DNA from: a bacterium
Lineage (GTDB): Bacteria > Bacillota > Clostridia > Lachnospirales > Lachnospiraceae
Reading direction: 5' to 3'
DNA: 64,000 bases
Assembly: GCA_030539495.1 (NCBI GenBank)
Contig: JAUNRX010000001.1
Span: 1 to 64,000 of the forward strand
Positions 53,044 through 61,640 of the stretch are shown piece by piece. Within the stretch, counting starts at the first letter, position 1. The number at the start of each line of letters is the position of its first letter. The position numbers were made by a program, and so were the translations under genes. The notes beneath the pieces are model-generated. The model was given only the letters and a program-made list of their open reading frames with translations. It was not told where the DNA came from and did not search any database.

Positions 53044-54797
53044 ATATACAGACGGTAGTATGCACCATGTTTTGCAAGTAGTTTGGCAGCAGAACCTTCT
53101 TCAATAATTCCTCCTTGGTCAATTACAAAGATTCGATCTGCATTTTGAATGGTAGAAAGTCGATGAGCAATGACAAATGCCGTTCGATTTTCTAAAAGTG
53201 CTTCAATACCCTGCTGGATTAATTGCTCTGTCTTCGTATCAATACTGGAGGTCGCCTCGTCAAGAATTAAGATCTTAGGTTTTGCTAGCAGCGTCCTGGC
53301 AAAAGCAATCAGTTGTTTTTGTCCAACAGATAGGCCGCCGCCCCGCTCCTTTAATTCAGTATCATACCCATCTGGCAGCTTGCAGATAAAATCATGAGCA
53401 TGGACTGCTTTGGCAGCAGCGATGATTTCGTCTTCGGTTGCATCAAGATCTCCATACCGGATATTATCTCGAATGGTTCCTGTAAAGATATAGCTGTCCT
53501 GGGTCATAACGCCCATCTGACTGCGAAGGCTTTCCAAGGAAATCGTGTTAATACTATGTCCATCAATCTTAATATCGCCTTTTTGTAAATTGTAGAAGTG
53601 GCTAATCAGATTGACAATGGTCGTTTTACCTGCCCCAGTCGGACCGACAAGGGCAATGGTTTCACCAGGTTTAACATGGAAGGATAGCTTGTGAAGTACA
53701 TCTGTTTTGGAATCATAGGAGAAGGTGACATGATCAAAAGCAATATCACCTTTTAAGTTAGGAAGCTCAGCGGCTTTGGAGCTATCGGCAATGGTTGGTT
53801 TCGTATCAATGATTTCAAAGATACGCTCTGCACCAGAAAGATTGGTAATCAGCTGGTTATAGTAATTACTAAGATTCATAACAGGGTTCCAAAACATTCC
53901 AATATAAGAGGCAAATGCAACGTAGGTTCCAAGACTTACAGCTTCGCGGCCGAGTACATAGATGCCGAATAAATAAAGCATCATGGTTCCAATTCCCCAG
54001 CAGAAATCAATGGAAGGTCCAAAGGCATTCGAAAACATAACTGCTTTTACCCAGGATTTTCGATGCTCTTCTACAAGCTCATCAAAGGTATCATTGGATT
54101 CTTCTTCTGCACTAAAGCTTTGAATAATACGGATACCTGATAAATTTTCATGAATAAAGGCATTTAGATTGGAGTTCTTCTTACGTACAATCTGCCAGCA
54201 CTTATGGGAAAATGACTGAATGATACAGATTAGGGCAATCATAAGTGGAAGGCTGGAAAGTGCGGCAAATGCCAGTTTATAGTTCTTTACAAGCATAATC
54301 ACAAGTACGGCACAGATGGTGATAAAATCAGGAATCAAAGTGGTTACGGTATCGCTAATTACCCCTTTTAAAGAATTCACATCGCCAATGATACGTGCTA
54401 AGATCTTGCCGGTTGGCCTAGAGTCGAAGAAATCAAAGCTCAAGGTCTGTATATGGGTATAAAGTTCTTGTCGTATGGTTAGCAAGATTTTGTTACTGAC
54501 TTTCGCCATAATATACATACGAAGTTTAATTAAAATAACTAAGCCAATATTAATTCCAATGGCGAACAGGCATAGGCAAAGCAGGCCAGAAGAATTTTTG
54601 GGTTTTATGTAATCATCAATTGCAGTCTCCATAATTAAAGGATTAAGAATAGAGACTGTTGTGGAAAGTGCCATAACGATGCAGACAATGACCAGGGATA
54701 GTTTATAATCCAGCAAATAGTGAAACAAGCGTTTAAATAAAGTGGTTTTTTTTATTGTGCTGGATTGTTCGTCTTCTTTATATGAATTTACAGCCAT
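53031..54797 (-). CDS. ABC exporter half-transporter, catalytic NBD
   Basis: 588 residues: exporter TM domain (six TMs, about 30-320) and an ATPase domain with Walker A GPTGAGKTT, signature LSVGQ and Walker B ILILDEATSS. The signature's second glycine is Val, a deviation, while Walker B keeps the catalytic Glu. Together with the partner upstream this is the composite-site pattern of heterodimeric exporters (BmrCD, LmrCD, TM287/288). The GTG at 54809 would overlap the AGGAGG, so the ATG at 54797 is the start. It starts 16 nt after the partner's stop. Confidence 0.92.
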   Translation of the reverse strand: MAVNSYKEDEQSSTIKKTTLFKRLFHYLLDYKLSLVIVCIVMALSTTVSILNPLIMETAIDDYIKPKNSSGLLCLCLFAIGINIGLVILIKLRMYIMAKVSNKILLTIRQELYTHIQTLSFDFFDSRPTGKILARIIGDVNSLKGVISDTVTTLIPDFITICAVLVIMLVKNYKLAFAALSSLPLMIALICIIQSFSHKCWQIVRKKNSNLNAFIHENLSGIRIIQSFSAEEESNDTFDELVEEHRKSWVKAVMFSNAFGPSIDFCWGIGTMMLYLFGIYVLGREAVSLGTYVAFASYIGMFWNPVMNLSNYYNQLITNLSGAERIFEIIDTKPTIADSSKAAELPNLKGDIAFDHVTFSYDSKTDVLHKLSFHVKPGETIALVGPTGAGKTTIVNLISHFYNLQKGDIKIDGHSINTISLESLRSQMGVMTQDSYIFTGTIRDNIRYGDLDATEDEIIAAAKAVHAHDFICKLPDGYDTELKERGGGLSVGQKQLIAFARTLLAKPKILILDEATSSIDTKTEQLIQQGIEALLENRTAFVIAHRLSTIQNADRIFVIDQGGIIEEGSAAKLLAKHGAYYRLYMAQS

Positions 54798-54812
54798 GAA
54801 TAAATACACCTC

Positions 54813-56546
54813 CTAACTGACGGAGACTTGTTTTGCAATATCTCCATATTGTGTTTTATAGGTTTCATAATAGAGTCCATGTAGTTTTAGTAGCTCGTCG
54901 TGAGTACCACGTTCTACAATCTTCCCATCTTCCAAATAGATGATTTCATCTGCATTTCGGACGGCACTAATTCGATGGGCAATGATTAGCTTGGTAGTCT
55001 TATGTAAGGAAGCTAGGTTTTTCTGAATGTTATGTTCGGTCTCCATATCAAGGGCTGAAGTCGAGTCATCAAGCACAAGGATTGGAGCATGTTTAGATAA
55101 CGCACGGGCAATACTGATTCGTTGCTTCTGACCACCAGAAAGTCCAACGCCACGTTCGCCAATAATCGTATCATACTCATCGTCCATTTTGCTGATAAAG
55201 CTGTCAGCTTCTGCCTGCTTAGCAGCAGACTTTACTTCATTTGACTTAAGATGTTTCCGTTTTCCTAACTTGATATTTTCTAAAACGGTATCAGAGAATA
55301 GGAAGACGTCTTGCATTACAAGAGAGATCGAGGTACGAAGCTGTTTCAGCTTTAATTTCTTGATATTTACCTGATCTAGTCGTATTTCTCCCGTATCAAC
55401 ATCATAGAGTCGCTCTAGTAGATTGATAATGGAGGATTTACCGGCACCAGTCGCACCCATAATTCCAATGGTCTTGCCAGCAGAAACATGGAAACTAATA
55501 TCCTTAAGTATTTGCTTCCCATTATGAGAGAAGCTTACATGATCAAAGGAAATATCACCATTTACAAAAGGTAATGTAATAGCATCTTGGGCATCTTTAA
55601 TCTTAGGTACATTTTCATAAATTTTCTGAATTTTCTTATTGGAAGCTAGTGCAGAAGAAAATTCATTAGTCAGCCAGCCGAGCATTTCCATTGGCCAGAC
55701 AATATTCATGGAGTATTCCGTAAAGGCGCTTAATTGTCCAAGGCTTAATGTATTGTTAATATAGAAGTATCCTCCAAGCAGAAGTACGGTAAATGGAAGA
55801 AGCTTGGTGACCATTTGAAAATATGGGTAAAACCGTACAAATACTTTTGACTGTTTCATATTCAATTCATAGTAGCGGTTATTATGTGAGAGAAATTTCT
55901 TAATCTCGTACTTTTCTCTGGCAAATGCTTTTACTGTACGCACACCGCTTAAGTTCTCTTCAGCAACCGTATTTAAGACGGCATTTTCTTCACTGATTTC
56001 CCCATAAATCCTGCCAAGCTTTCGCTCCATAATGATAGCAATGGTTCCGACAATAGGAAGTATTAAAGTTGGAATAATAGCAAGTATTGGGCTAATACGA
56101 TACATACAGAATAGTACGAATACGGTATGGATGGTAACTTCGATTAAAAGCATGCCGACGAATCCAAGTACGTTCCAGATCTTATCTATATCATCTTTGA
56201 CACGTGCCATAAGTTCTCCGGTGCTTACGTCATCAAAGAAGGAAATATCAAGTTTTTGTATGTACTGAAACAAGTTAGTACGTAAGTGGATACTGATCTT
56301 GTTACTTACAATATCAAATGTAGTTTCTTTGGTGTATTGGAAGATACATCGCCCAATGCCAATGGCTAAGATACCAGCTAATAGTTTTGGAAGCAGTACT
56401 AGGTCTCCACCCACCAAGACACGATCTACGATGGACTGAGTGATCATTGGGGAGAGCATATCTAAGCTGATGCTGATGACCATGCTGATAATCGCAAAAG
56501 CATAGAAATACCAATACTTTTTGAGGTAATAGGTTAGTTTTTTCAA
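54813..56546 (-). CDS. ABC exporter half-transporter, degenerate-site NBD
   Basis: 577 residues with the same architecture: six TMs (about 12-310), Walker A GATGAGKSS, canonical signature LSGGQ, but Walker B reads LVLDDSTS, with Asp for the catalytic Glu. That change plus the partner's LSVGQ makes one degenerate and one consensus ATP site, so the two are expected to form an obligate heterodimer. The start is TTG at 56546 after AAAGGTAGG. The gene is preceded by a leader peptide and terminator, suggesting attenuation. Substrates are likely drugs or peptides. Confidence 0.92.
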   Translation of the reverse strand: MKKLTYYLKKYWYFYAFAIISMVISISLDMLSPMITQSIVDRVLVGGDLVLLPKLLAGILAIGIGRCIFQYTKETTFDIVSNKISIHLRTNLFQYIQKLDISFFDDVSTGELMARVKDDIDKIWNVLGFVGMLLIEVTIHTVFVLFCMYRISPILAIIPTLILPIVGTIAIIMERKLGRIYGEISEENAVLNTVAEENLSGVRTVKAFAREKYEIKKFLSHNNRYYELNMKQSKVFVRFYPYFQMVTKLLPFTVLLLGGYFYINNTLSLGQLSAFTEYSMNIVWPMEMLGWLTNEFSSALASNKKIQKIYENVPKIKDAQDAITLPFVNGDISFDHVSFSHNGKQILKDISFHVSAGKTIGIMGATGAGKSSIINLLERLYDVDTGEIRLDQVNIKKLKLKQLRTSISLVMQDVFLFSDTVLENIKLGKRKHLKSNEVKSAAKQAEADSFISKMDDEYDTIIGERGVGLSGGQKQRISIARALSKHAPILVLDDSTSALDMETEHNIQKNLASLHKTTKLIIAHRISAVRNADEIIYLEDGKIVERGTHDELLKLHGLYYETYKTQYGDIAKQVSVS

Positions 56547-56591
56547 TGAGTTCGCCTACCTTTCTTTCTCTGTAAAAGGCCTAAAAAAGTG

Positions 56592-56623
56592 CAAAAAAAT
56601 AAGCTATGGCTAAACCAAAGCTT
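56592..56623 (-). terminator. Intrinsic terminator in the ABC exporter leader (attenuator)
   Basis: On the minus strand TAAGCTTTGG pairs with CCATAGCTTA across TTTAG with one T-T mismatch, directly followed by T7 (complement of 56593-56599). It lies after the leader ORF and before the exporter gene, so it would reduce exporter expression unless bypassed. Confidence 0.8.
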
Positions 56624-56638
56624 AAGAGGGCAAAACAA

Positions 56639-56664
56639 GTATGCAATTGTAGACAACAGCATAC
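56639..56664 (-). promoter_or_regulatory. Hairpin just after the leader stop codon
   Basis: GTATGC (56659-56664 read on minus) pairs with GCATAC (56639-56644), with an inner TTGT/ACAA. It begins 2 nt after the leader ORF stop, where a terminating ribosome would cover it. Confidence 0.6.
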
Positions 56665-56666
56665 GT

Positions 56667-56765
56667 TTACCTATTAGTCTCTTTTACAGAGGTAAATCCA
56701 ATGGTTAAATTAGTTATTAGGTTTGTTGTTAAGTTACGTAGTTTAAAAGTGCCAAAATATCTCAT
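56667..56765 (-). CDS. Leader peptide upstream of the ABC exporter (32 residues)
   Basis: A short ORF with the best possible Shine-Dalgarno (GAAGGAGGT, 6 nt before the ATG). The peptide starts MRYFGTFKLRNLTTNL and has a repeated Asn-Leu-Thr pattern, ending VKETNR. No homology is claimed. It is cut off from the exporter gene by a terminator, the arrangement of known drug-efflux leaders such as bmrB before bmrCD in Bacillus. The role is inferred to be ribosome-controlled attenuation. Confidence 0.75.
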   Translation of the reverse strand: MRYFGTFKLRNLTTNLITNLTIGFTSVKETNR

Positions 56766-56822
56766 AGTTCTACCTCCTTCTTTATTAACATTAATTGGTT
56801 ATTATTTACAGTGCTGAATTTG

Positions 56823-56851
56823 ATTATAGACTTAGAAATTGGAAAAGTCAA
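56823..56851 (-). promoter_or_regulatory. Sigma-A promoter of the leader-ABC exporter operon
   Basis: On the minus strand TTGACT (56846-56851), 17 bp, TATAAT (56823-56828). The transcription start near 56815 leaves about 50 nt before the leader ATG. Confidence 0.9.
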
Positions 56852-57004
56852 CCATAAAAATGCAATAATTTTTTCATAAGAAAGATTAATAATTTATTAA
56901 TTTTTACAATTTTCATTGTTTATTCATATATCTATGATATACTTACGAATGTATTTAAAAACAAACATACGCGTATTACGTAAGAATGAGTAGAGGGTGT
57001 TAAT

Positions 57005-57913
57005 ATGGAGTTACCAATGTTTTATGATACGGTAGAAGAGTGGAATCAAGCATTAATGTTATATGATTCAGCATTAAAGGAAATCGGAACAAAACTTGAG
57101 ATCCTAAGCAATGAATTTAAACTAACTCACCAATACAATCCAATCGAGCATATTACTTCAAGAATAAAGTCACCTCAAAGCATTGCTAAGAAAATGACGC
57201 ATAAGGGCCTTGAGCTGACAACTGAAAATATAGTAAAATATCTAAATGATGTTGCGGGAATTCGAATTATCTGTTCTTTCACATCGGACATTTACCGAAT
57301 AGCAAGCCTAATTGCTAAACAAAGTGATGTAAAGGTTTTAAAAGTAAAAGATTATATAATGTGTCCAAAATCAAATGGCTATATGAGCTATCATATGATC
57401 GTGTCAGTTCCTATTTTCTTATCTGAGAATGTAATTGATACAAAGGTAGAAATCCAGATTCGTACGATAGCAATGGATTTTTGGGCAAGCTTAGAACATA
57501 AAATATATTATAAATATGAGGGCAATGCCCCAGAGCGTATTCGTAACCAGTTAAAAGAGTGTGCTGATATTGTTTCATATCTTGATCAGAAGATGCTTTC
57601 CATTAATGAGGAGGTACAGTCATTTAATCATGTAAATGAGGTCCAAGTAAGGACCTACCAAAGTAATTTAAATGATCTGTTTGGACGAATTGTAAATGAA
57701 GCAGAGGAAGCGCAAGTGGAGCCAGAGTTGCCAAAGGTAGCCTTAGAATCTGCACTTTCAGGAAATATGATTAATGAGGAAGCTCAGAATGATGAAGAAG
57801 CCGTAATGGATGGAATCATTTCAGAACAGCCAAAAGAAAAGAAAGATGGTTTTTCAGGATTTTTCTTCCGTAAGAAGGATAAAGATTTAAAACAATCAGT
57901 GGCTTCAGAATAA
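57005..57913 (+). CDS. relQ: Small alarmone synthetase, RelQ/SAS1-like (GTP pyrophosphokinase)
   Basis: Makes (p)ppGpp from ATP and GTP/GDP. The 302 residues include the synthetase core (about 40-200): DVAGIRIICSFTSDIYR, VKDYIMCPKSNGYMSYH, VEIQIRTIAMDFWASLEHK. The usual NGYRS motif reads NGYMS here, a change in a generally conserved Arg position. Compared with RelQ (about 211 residues) there is a ~85-residue C-terminal extension, acidic then basic (GFFFRKKDKD). There is no hydrolase domain. Divergent from the ABC exporter. Confidence 0.88.
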   Translation: MELPMFYDTVEEWNQALMLYDSALKEIGTKLEILSNEFKLTHQYNPIEHITSRIKSPQSIAKKMTHKGLELTTENIVKYLNDVAGIRIICSFTSDIYRIASLIAKQSDVKVLKVKDYIMCPKSNGYMSYHMIVSVPIFLSENVIDTKVEIQIRTIAMDFWASLEHKIYYKYEGNAPERIRNQLKECADIVSYLDQKMLSINEEVQSFNHVNEVQVRTYQSNLNDLFGRIVNEAEEAQVEPELPKVALESALSGNMINEEAQNDEEAVMDGIISEQPKEKKDGFSGFFFRKKDKDLKQSVASE

Positions 57914-57942
57914 ATACTAAATGAAGAAAAGTGGGTGAATGT

Positions 57943-58686
57943 ATGCTTAAGTTTCTAGGAACTGGAGGCGCATTTAATACAACGCGCGGAAACAATAGTG
58001 CATATATGGAGTTTGCAGGAGAACTCTTCTTATTTGATGCAGGAGAAGATGTATTTAGTAAGCTAATTCAGTTAAAGCTATTAGAAAAGAAAGCAAGAGT
58101 GAACATCTTTATCACTCATTTACACAGCGATCATATCGGAAGTCTTGGAACGATAATCGCTTATTTATACTATAAAGTATATAACCAAGATAACAGTAAT
58201 ATCTGCGTGTACTTTCCATCAGAAGCAATCGTAGATTTGTTAGAGCTGCAAGGCATACCAAAAACAATGTATAACTTATTCTTAAATAGATGGGATGAAC
58301 TGTATATCCCAACGTTAGGAAGAAAGCAGCCGGAATATAGTTTCTTTGAGACAGAGCATACAAAAAACTTAGATTATAAGGGGAATTGTAATTGCTATAG
58401 CATTGAGTTTATGTATCAGAATGAATTTAGCATCTTCTTTAGTGGAGATACGAATACATTCCATGAGAAATTACAAAACATTTATATGTATGATCAAATT
58501 TATCAAGAAGTTACAATGGTCAAAGAGGCCACGGTTCACCTTAGCTACGATAGGCTGTTAGAAGCAACGAAGCATCTTAGCAAGGAAGAGCGAGGACGTA
58601 TCTACCTTATGCATCTTGATGAAGACTTTGACGAGGAAATGGCTAGAAATGCTGGCTTTAATATCGCCGAATGTGTTTCTTTATAA
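57943..58686 (+). CDS. Metallo-beta-lactamase-fold hydrolase (RNase Z-like)
   Basis: 247 residues with the fold signature LGTGGAFNTTRGNNS at the N-terminus, THLHSDHIGS (HxHxDH) near residue 64 and FFSGDTNTFHEK, then a C-terminal His in MHLDED. It resembles the RNase Z/phosphorylcholine-esterase-like group without the exosite arm. The ATG at 57943 is preferred over a GTG at 57931 that overlaps the ribosome-binding site. It lies 30 nt after relQ, so the two are probably co-transcribed. Confidence 0.85.
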   Translation: MLKFLGTGGAFNTTRGNNSAYMEFAGELFLFDAGEDVFSKLIQLKLLEKKARVNIFITHLHSDHIGSLGTIIAYLYYKVYNQDNSNICVYFPSEAIVDLLELQGIPKTMYNLFLNRWDELYIPTLGRKQPEYSFFETEHTKNLDYKGNCNCYSIEFMYQNEFSIFFSGDTNTFHEKLQNIYMYDQIYQEVTMVKEATVHLSYDRLLEATKHLSKEERGRIYLMHLDEDFDEEMARNAGFNIAECVSL

Positions 58687-58717
58687 TTGAAAATCATGAA
58701 ATTTAGAATTTAGATAG

Positions 58718-58752
58718 AAAAAGGTGGTAAGCATTCGCTTACCACCTTTTTT
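58718..58752 (+). terminator. Intrinsic terminator after the relQ operon
   Basis: AGGTGGTAAGC pairs with GCTTACCACCT around ATTC, followed by T6. Confidence 0.92.
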
Positions 58753-58771
58753 AGTTCGCCTATAAGGTGCG

Positions 58772-58834
58772 GGAGAGTTTTGCTTGCAAAACTCTCAAAA
58801 AAAATGTGGATTGCCCCTGGCAATCCACATTAAA
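58772..58834 (-). terminator. Terminator and second hairpin after the S1-domain gene
   Basis: On the minus strand ATGTGGATTGCC pairs with GGCAATCCACAT and is followed by T8; it starts 13 nt after the S1 gene's stop. A second perfect hairpin, GAGAGTTTTGC/GCAAAACTCTC (58772-58796), follows at once. The two may act in tandem. Confidence 0.82.
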
Positions 58835-58846
58835 AGACAAGCAGTT

Positions 58847-59776
58847 CTATAATTTGAATTTACTTAATAAGCTGCCAAGACTTGTGCTGGCATCATCATC
58901 ACTAATATATTCAACTGGAGCGTGGTCGATATCTTCTACCACATCTTCTCCTTCAGAAACAGCTTTCATATCTAAGCTGATTTTCCCATCAACGACATCA
59001 ACAATCTTAACTTTTACTTCTTGTCCTTCGCTAACAACTTCTTTTGGAGACTTGATACGTTTTGCACACATACGGGAGATATGAACAAGGCCTGTAAGTC
59101 CGTCTCCAATATTAACAAATGCACCATAAGGTTCAATACGTTCAACAACGCCAGTCGTTACAATACCTTTTTCTAGGTGAGATAATTTTTCTCTATGCTC
59201 AGCATCTGCTTCTTCTCTTGCAACTGCTTTTGCAGAAAGTACAAGTTTCTTACGATCCTTATCAGCAGTAATTACGATTACTTCGAGTTTCTTTCCAACC
59301 CATTCTTCAAGATTTTCAACATAAGATAAGGAAAGTTGGGAAGCAGGAATAAATCCACGAACTCCATTTACATAAGCAACAACACCTGCATTTACAGCAG
59401 TATCTACGACTACGCTGTATCTTCTTTGATCTTCTAATGCAGCATTGAATTCTTCCCAAGCAAGTTCGCTGGAAGCCTGTTTCTTACTTAATAATACATT
59501 TCCATTTCCATCATCTACTTCAAGTACATAAGCTTTAAAGGATTCTCCCACTGTAAGATCTGTGAATATGGAGAAATGAGGATCATCGCTAAGTTCGGAT
59601 GTATAAATAACTCCTTCTGCATAAGAGCCGATATCAACAATTGCACGGTCTTCTTTTACATCAATGACAGTACAAGTTACAAGATCTCCTTCTTTAATAC
59701 GGCTGAATGATTTGTTAATGGCATCTTCAAAGTCTGCCATTGTTAGGTTTTCTTCATTTACGTTTGCTTCTGACAT
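58847..59776 (-). CDS. S1 RNA-binding domain protein (ribosomal protein S1-like)
   Basis: 309 residues with three S1/OB-fold repeats (about 28-97, 113-180 and 196-268). Recognisable patterns are EGDLVTCTVIDVKEDRAIVDIGSYAEG (in part VKEDRAIVDIGSYAEG), GVRGFIPASQLS and EPYGAFVNIGDGLTGLVHISRM. Short Firmicutes S1-like proteins bind mRNA or the ribosome but lack the two N-terminal ribosome-binding repeats of E. coli S1. AAAGGA precedes the ATG. Confidence 0.93.
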   Translation of the reverse strand: MSEANVNEENLTMADFEDAINKSFSRIKEGDLVTCTVIDVKEDRAIVDIGSYAEGVIYTSELSDDPHFSIFTDLTVGESFKAYVLEVDDGNGNVLLSKKQASSELAWEEFNAALEDQRRYSVVVDTAVNAGVVAYVNGVRGFIPASQLSLSYVENLEEWVGKKLEVIVITADKDRKKLVLSAKAVAREEADAEHREKLSHLEKGIVTTGVVERIEPYGAFVNIGDGLTGLVHISRMCAKRIKSPKEVVSEGQEVKVKIVDVVDGKISLDMKAVSEGEDVVEDIDHAPVEYISDDDASTSLGSLLSKFKL

Positions 59777-59841
59777 AATAGCACGTCCTTTCTAATATTC
59801 CTTAATGTATAGTATAATTAAAAGTTTTAAATGTTAACCGT

Positions 59842-60606
59842 TTATTCATGTTTTACACGAAACCAGTATGTATAAAGCGGGCGAAATCCAATAGAGTGAT
59901 AGACTCTCTTGGCAATTAGATTATCATGTACAACCTGTAGGTATGCATAATGGATTCCTTGCTTTTTTGCCTGAAGTAAAAGGCTGCTGACAATGGATTT
60001 GGCAAGCTTTTGTCCACGGTAATGCTCATCCACATAGATGGCATAAATTCCGATATGGTCTCGTTCCATAATTCCAAGTCCGGTTGCAATGGTACTTCCA
60101 TGGTCCATGATACAGGCAGAAATAATATCTCTTGGTATGGCTTCATACATCTTAGGAACAATCGTAAGATGGTTTTCATTGGCTGTCCGATTTAAGTGAA
60201 ATAGGTTCATAATCCAGTTCTTTGTCAGGCGGTCTTCCACAATTACCTCATAATTGGCATTGGAAGTTAGATGAACAGTAGAAAGATCACAGCAATAGGT
60301 CTCTGTAATATGTTCCTTTTCATATCCTTGTTCTAAAAGTATATGGTCTAATTCTCCCACAAAAATAGGATTAATCTTAAAGATACAAGGCGTCTTCAGA
60401 CGTTTGTATTCTTCTTCGCAGTACCTGATTTTCTTATTAATCGGTAGCTTAGAACTTCCAATGACGTGAACACAGTTGGTCCGATGGGTATAAAAGTCGG
60501 AGTATCCAAGCAGCCAGTCATCATACAGCTCTGATTTATAAGAAGGCCAGGCATTAAATGAAAGTTCTTCAATAAACTTGATATAATTTATGTCCTTCTG
60601 ATTCAT
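59842..60606 (-). CDS. GNAT family N-acetyltransferase
   Basis: 254 residues: an N-terminal GNAT-like domain of degenerate type (about 1-120) and a C-terminal catalytic GNAT domain (about 125-250). The acetyl-CoA motif is IYVDEHYRGQKLAKSIVSSLL and the last strand is YAYLQVVHDNLIAKRVYHSIGF. Two-domain GNATs of this length occur in Firmicutes; the substrate is unknown. AGGGGGA lies 6 nt before the ATG. Confidence 0.85.
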   Translation of the reverse strand: MNQKDINYIKFIEELSFNAWPSYKSELYDDWLLGYSDFYTHRTNCVHVIGSSKLPINKKIRYCEEEYKRLKTPCIFKINPIFVGELDHILLEQGYEKEHITETYCCDLSTVHLTSNANYEVIVEDRLTKNWIMNLFHLNRTANENHLTIVPKMYEAIPRDIISACIMDHGSTIATGLGIMERDHIGIYAIYVDEHYRGQKLAKSIVSSLLLQAKKQGIHYAYLQVVHDNLIAKRVYHSIGFRPLYTYWFRVKHE

Positions 60607-60733
60607 CGCATTCCCCCTAAGTTTCTTACGTGAATAAAACTTAACACGATATGTTTATTATAGTATAATATGGAATAAGCTTGCAAGTAGTAGGGGAAAA
60701 TGAACGAATAAACAAGAAAGAGAAGGTGTTAGT

Positions 60734-61426
60734 ATGTTAAAGTTTAGCGAAAACTATGAAGAGTTTCTTGGAGATGGAAGTGTAGATGACAATGGTAAAA
60801 CATTAGAAGAATTCTTAAAGGGGTATGATCCTTATAAATATAAAACACCAGCAGTGACGGCAGATATTGTAGTATTAAAAGAGAAGAATGATGTAGATTT
60901 TGAACTAAATAATACAGGTCTACAGTTGTTACTAATAAAGAGAAGAAATCATCCATGCATCAATCAATGGGCACTTCCAGGTGGATTTGCAGAAATGGAT
61001 GAAACATTAGAGTATTCGGCAAAAAGAGAATTGGAAGAAGAAACTACTGTTAAAGGTGTTCCAATGCAACAGCTAAAGACATGGGGAGATCCTGACAGAG
61101 ACCCACGAGGCAGAGTCATTACAGTTTCTTACCTTGCTTATTTAGAGGAAGATGTTGATGTGGAGGCTTCTGATGATGCGAAGGATGCAAAATGGCTAGA
61201 TGTAAAGTTACAGCTTATATCAACTAGACGTTTAGGACATAAGGTTATAAAACAATATGAATTATTACTTAATAATGTAGAAAGTGAGATTTCTCTTAAA
61301 GGTGTAGTTGAGGTGGAAGAGAGAAGAGTCGGAAGAATAGTGGAGATGTCTTACGATATAATTCAATGTGAAGGAATTGCATTTGATCATGCGAAGATTA
61401 TCATCGATGCAGTACTTTCTTGTTAA
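60734..61426 (+). CDS. Nudix hydrolase with C-terminal helical domain
   Basis: 230 residues. The Nudix box GGFAEMDETLEYSAKRELEEE (in part GFAEMDETLEYSAKRELEEE) lies at about 83-103, with RE-x-x-EE intact. The N-terminal part carries the substrate-binding strand VTADIVVLKE. The last ~75 residues end FDHAKIIIDAVLSC and resemble the winged-helix extension of the NrtR/ADP-ribose pyrophosphatase-like Nudix group, so NAD-related substrates are likely. Enzyme or regulator cannot be settled. Own unit with terminator. Confidence 0.88.
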   Translation: MLKFSENYEEFLGDGSVDDNGKTLEEFLKGYDPYKYKTPAVTADIVVLKEKNDVDFELNNTGLQLLLIKRRNHPCINQWALPGGFAEMDETLEYSAKRELEEETTVKGVPMQQLKTWGDPDRDPRGRVITVSYLAYLEEDVDVEASDDAKDAKWLDVKLQLISTRRLGHKVIKQYELLLNNVESEISLKGVVEVEERRVGRIVEMSYDIIQCEGIAFDHAKIIIDAVLSC

Positions 61427-61454
61427 TGAATAAAATTGTTTAGTTGTCGGTATA

Positions 61455-61492
61455 AAAAAGGTGATAGGAACATATTCCTATCACCTTTTTTA
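61455..61492 (+). terminator. Intrinsic terminator after the Nudix gene
   Basis: AGGTGATAGGAA pairs with TTCCTATCACCT around CATA, with A6 before and T6 after. Confidence 0.92.
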
Positions 61493-61640
61493 TGTATATG
61501 CTCGGGGAGACAAGTTTGATTATTAGTTAAAGAATGAGTTAATAAAATACTAGATGTAACCAAAATGTAACCAGGTACCATTATAGTATTAGATATAAGA
61601 ATTGTTCAGTAGAGTATTAGAAAAAATGGGGGGGACAAGC

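Noticed and set aside
61493..61640. Cyclic-di-GMP riboswitch before the surface protein gene
   Set aside because: The conserved class I motifs were looked for and are not present; only short repeats of ATGTAACCA near 61556 and AT-rich sequence were seen.
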